DNA of 64,000 bases, taken from Mucor racemosus. Taxonomy: Eukaryota > Mucoromycota > Mucoromycetes > Mucorales > Mucoraceae. Position numbers and translations under genes: made by a program. The stretch covers positions 558,001 to 622,000 of the forward strand of contig JAPEHQ010000007.1 in assembly GCA_027405735.1 (NCBI GenBank). Reading direction: 5' to 3'. The notes beneath the pieces are model-generated. The model ran no database searches. It was not told the origin of the DNA and worked only from the letters and a program-made list of their open reading frames with translations. Shown piece by piece: positions 61,370-64,000 of this stretch; position 1 is the first letter of the stretch, and each line of letters begins with the position of its first letter.

Positions 61370-62527
61370 GTAAGAATAAAACTCAATGTAAATCACCTCC
61401 AACGCAATAATTATAAAGTAAGACTATATTATCATCAAATCAACTACCACACAATATTAACATTTATAAAGATTTACAGTAATAAGTTTGAATCAAATGG
61501 GTACAGCAATGTAAATTTTTGAAAAAGTTTTACAGTATTATAAAATCTCTTATTTTTAAGACTTCCAAGGCTTATGAGCGGAATATTAATTTCAAAAATT
61601 ATTTTTGTCTAGATCATCAATTTTGACATTTTTTAATTTTTTTTTTTTTGGTTTTGCAAATCTAGAGTTAATTATACTACCAATTATAAAACAAAAAATA
61701 TACACATATACAGAATTTAGCGCTCTATATGCTCAATAAAAAATAATAAACATTTTATTGCAAAATATTAAATGAAAATCCTTTAATCAAAAATCCGTTT
61801 TTGGGCCAAAAGTGCAAAGTTTCATTACATAACATTTAATATTAAGCTTTCATAAAATGTGTATTAGCTATAGCTACAATTTTCTCTCACAATGTAGTAT
61901 ATTTAAACGTCGACTTTGGTATCAAAATTTGATCTTTCTGTTTTTTGATCAAAATCATGAGTGTTGGTAAGGGTAAAATGAGCCCCGAAAAATGTCCGCT
62001 ACAAAATCTGAATATTCAGATCATACGCGGTTAAATATAAGAAAAGTAAAAAAAAACCCGCATTTTTATTCAAAACTTATATATATATACCATAGAATAA
62101 GAGACTTAGCCGTTCAATCTTGCTATGCTATATTGCGGCGTTGCTCTATGGGCTCGCTTTTGCAATTATTTAATGAATGTATGATATGACAGACGGTTTT
62201 TCTGATAGAAAAATGTATGTCTCTATGGTAATAGCCATGGCCTATTTTGTTTATTAGTTTATGGTCCATGCGTTGTAATGCTGCTTTTACATTGACGAAA
62301 ATGAACAATTTAGCATGATTTTAATTGCGCTAAATAATGTAAAGCCTTGAAAATCCTTTTCGACTACGTGTGTTGTTTCTCTCTTTTTGTTTTGATATTC
62401 CAAGGATATATTCACCGTTTGATAAGGCACATCAGACTATTATCAAGTTGGTATTCTTTTCTTTTATCTGAATATGCATGCTAACTTAAAGTACTAATAT
62501 TTTTAATATAGGTAGCGGCATATATTA

Positions 62528-63617
62528 GAGACTGATATTTTTATTTAACCGTATTCAAAGATCAAATATCATTATTTGCTACTGTATTGTTGGACGTATT
62601 TCTTGATTACCAGATCAAATCGAAGGCGATAATAATATTTATATCTACACAATCAAAAGCTAAAACTGGCTAAAAACTCACGAAATGTTCCAGAAAAGTG
62701 ATAAAATTTCAAATGATATAGTAGAAACAAAAAAAAGAATAATCTAATGTCTTGTCTAATAACCATAGTTTTGATTGTAGTTATACTTGAAAACAAATCT
62801 TTTTACAGCTGACAATTGTAAACTAATATAGTTGTTGTATTCCACCTACTAGTATCATACATTATCACCTTCTACAGTATCAATACATCTTACAATCTAT
62901 TGACTACGACATGTATTGAAGTGCAAGTCTTGATATCGGATATAAGAAACTCCTAGCGTACCAAGTTTAATCCAGTAATTACCAAGAACGCTTGGACCTC
63001 AATTATGACACCACATTATTTCATCCCAGCAGTTAACCAATCAAGTAGCTATCAAATCAACATTCAAGCATATTTAGCGCAGCATTGAAATAAGACAACT
63101 CACAAGCTCTGCAAGAACGGTTAAATTATGATTGATCCATTTCAATCCATAGATTACTATCAAACAGATCCAATGGTTCAATAGTGCCTTAAATTACATC
63201 TCAGGATCTCAATGTCAAATCAATATAAAAGGCCATACTTTTATATCTAAATAAACGATATCTTGTTTTTATTATACAGCTGAAGAACTGATTAATTACT
63301 CATTCTTTTATAATTGTATTCTTTTTTAAGTACTATTTATCAATCCTGAAAATATACGACAATAGTGACTTTAAAGAAGAAGGTTAATATGTTTAAATTT
63401 TATGTGTGATAAAGTAACATATATAATCTTAGGTTTGGCCTGAATATAAATTTAAGCAGCAAGTGTTATTTAAGTTTATGCTCGAGCAAAAACTAACGTT
63501 ACTGCAAACATTATTATATCTATAAACATATTTATAAATGATTATAATCGTAAATATATTGGCTGTTGCATGTATTGCTCTACATCAACGATGTATTGAA
63601 TTGTATTTTCTATAATC
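62528..63617. mobile_element. 1.09-kb insertion in Rep-1 copy C, holding LTR-B copy 2
   Basis: Copy A lacks this segment. It is bounded by TATATTA at 62521-62527 and 63618-63624. The ends are not TG..CA, so the host insertion is of unknown type; LTR-B is nested in it. Confidence 0.6.
62833..63361 (+). mobile_element. Solo LTR-B, copy 2, 529 bp, TSD ATAGT
   Basis: Starts TGTTGTATTCC and ends ATATACGACA, flanked by ATAGT at 62828-62832 and 63362-63366. Compared with copy 1 (12461-13248) it lacks about 262 bases; the join falls at CAAT, present at both edges of the missing piece. It keeps ATATAAAAGGCC and AATAAACG. Confidence 0.88.
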
Positions 63618-64000
63618 TATATTAATAAAAGCAAACTTAATTTAAAACCCCATTCCAGTAAAAAATACAATGAAATTTTGAGAACGGTACGATGCTCATG
63701 TACAAACCAATTTGTGCCCATACAATCAGCTCATTATGCTTATGGTCAGATTTTATTATTATGCACAAATAGGGATAATGATGATATGCTTATGGGCAAT
63801 TCTATTATTATGCACACATGGGATTAATGTCACGCACAAGAACAAAATCTATATTTCTGCACATACAGGCTTTTAGTTGTGCTCGTGTGCAGTTTCTTTT
63901 GTTGTGCCCATGTGCATCATCTTGTAATTTTTTTAGCTATATTCAGTGGACACAGCAGCTCAGGCTATAGTGTGCACCCTATCTGGGCACAACGAAATCA

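Larger units (their letters stand above)
59829..64000 (+). repeat. Rep-1 repeat, copy C (runs off window)
   Basis: Aligns with copy A (7903-11700). It carries its own insertions (60202-60515 and 62528-63617) but not the three LTRs of copy A near 10.3-11.5 kb. The window ends inside the repeat at CTGGGCACAACGAAATCA, matching copy A near 11680. Confidence 0.88.

Noticed and set aside
61283..61522. Plus-strand frame of 79 residues as a gene
   Set aside because: Only the first 29 codons match dynein intermediate chain; the rest reads into the intron-like and repeat sequence. It begins with TTG, not ATG. Treated as a repeat-borne pseudogene piece.
1..64000. tRNA or rRNA genes and CRISPR arrays
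   Set aside because: I looked for T-loop words such as GGTTCGAATCC with a matching acceptor stem and for regularly spaced direct repeats, and found none. A covariance-model search could still find a tRNA that I missed.

Overview
This window is nuclear DNA of a filamentous, early-diverging fungus, most probably a member of the Mucoromycota. It is strongly AT-rich by eye (not computed). Nearly all genes are broken by short introns of 50-90 bases with GT..AG ends. Several families recall Mucoromycota gene sets: a kelch/membrane fusion, an LRR protein with a Cys/His knuckle, and a secreted PL8 lyase. I assembled the exons by hand from reading frame, splice signals and protein continuity. There are no tRNA, rRNA or CRISPR sequences that I could recognise.

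Layout. 1-5.3 kb: two minus-strand genes, a kelch-repeat protein with three membrane spans (running off the left edge) and a secreted pepsin-like protein whose two catalytic triads are both degenerate. 5.3-14.5 kb: no intact gene; a LIM-domain fragment, a Tc1/mariner transposase fragment, and a long repeat (Rep-1 copy A) filled with solo LTRs. 14.5-20.3 kb: a gene island with an F-box/EF-hand protein and a multi-spanning membrane protein on the minus strand, then a TMEM170-like protein and a mitochondrial-type PPR protein on the plus strand. 22.1-30.8 kb: UTP20, a giant nucleolar HEAT-repeat protein of 90S/SSU processome biogenesis. 30.8-39.4 kb: repeats (Rep-1 copy B, Rep-2, Rep-3), a frameshifted pseudogene and a small foldback element. 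39.4-45.3 kb: a PL8 polysaccharide lyase and a myristoylation-motif LRR protein. 45.3-49.6 kb: an inverted Rep-2 copy and empty sequence. 49.6-56.1 kb: an Alba-like RNA-binding protein, a coiled-coil protein, and ribosomal proteins eS10 and uL16. 56.1-64 kb: a solo LTR, a GCTTG-rich tract and Rep-1 copy C, which runs off the right edge.

Genes that belong together. UTP20, eS10, uL16 and the Alba-like protein all serve ribosome or RNA metabolism, but they are spread over 35 kb and look like separate housekeeping genes rather than a cluster. The kelch protein and the dead protease are head-to-tail neighbours and both are predicted secretory-pathway proteins. No metabolic cluster is visible.

The most informative part of the window is its repeat content. 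Rep-1 occurs three times and carries pieces of a cytoplasmic dynein intermediate chain gene, apparently still with exon-intron boundaries. Comparing copies A and C gives both filled and empty sites for five LTR insertions. Seven of the eight solo LTRs I found have TG..CA ends and exact 5-bp target duplications (two with a slightly altered terminal base or a nested insert), which marks a genome with active LTR-retrotransposon turnover.
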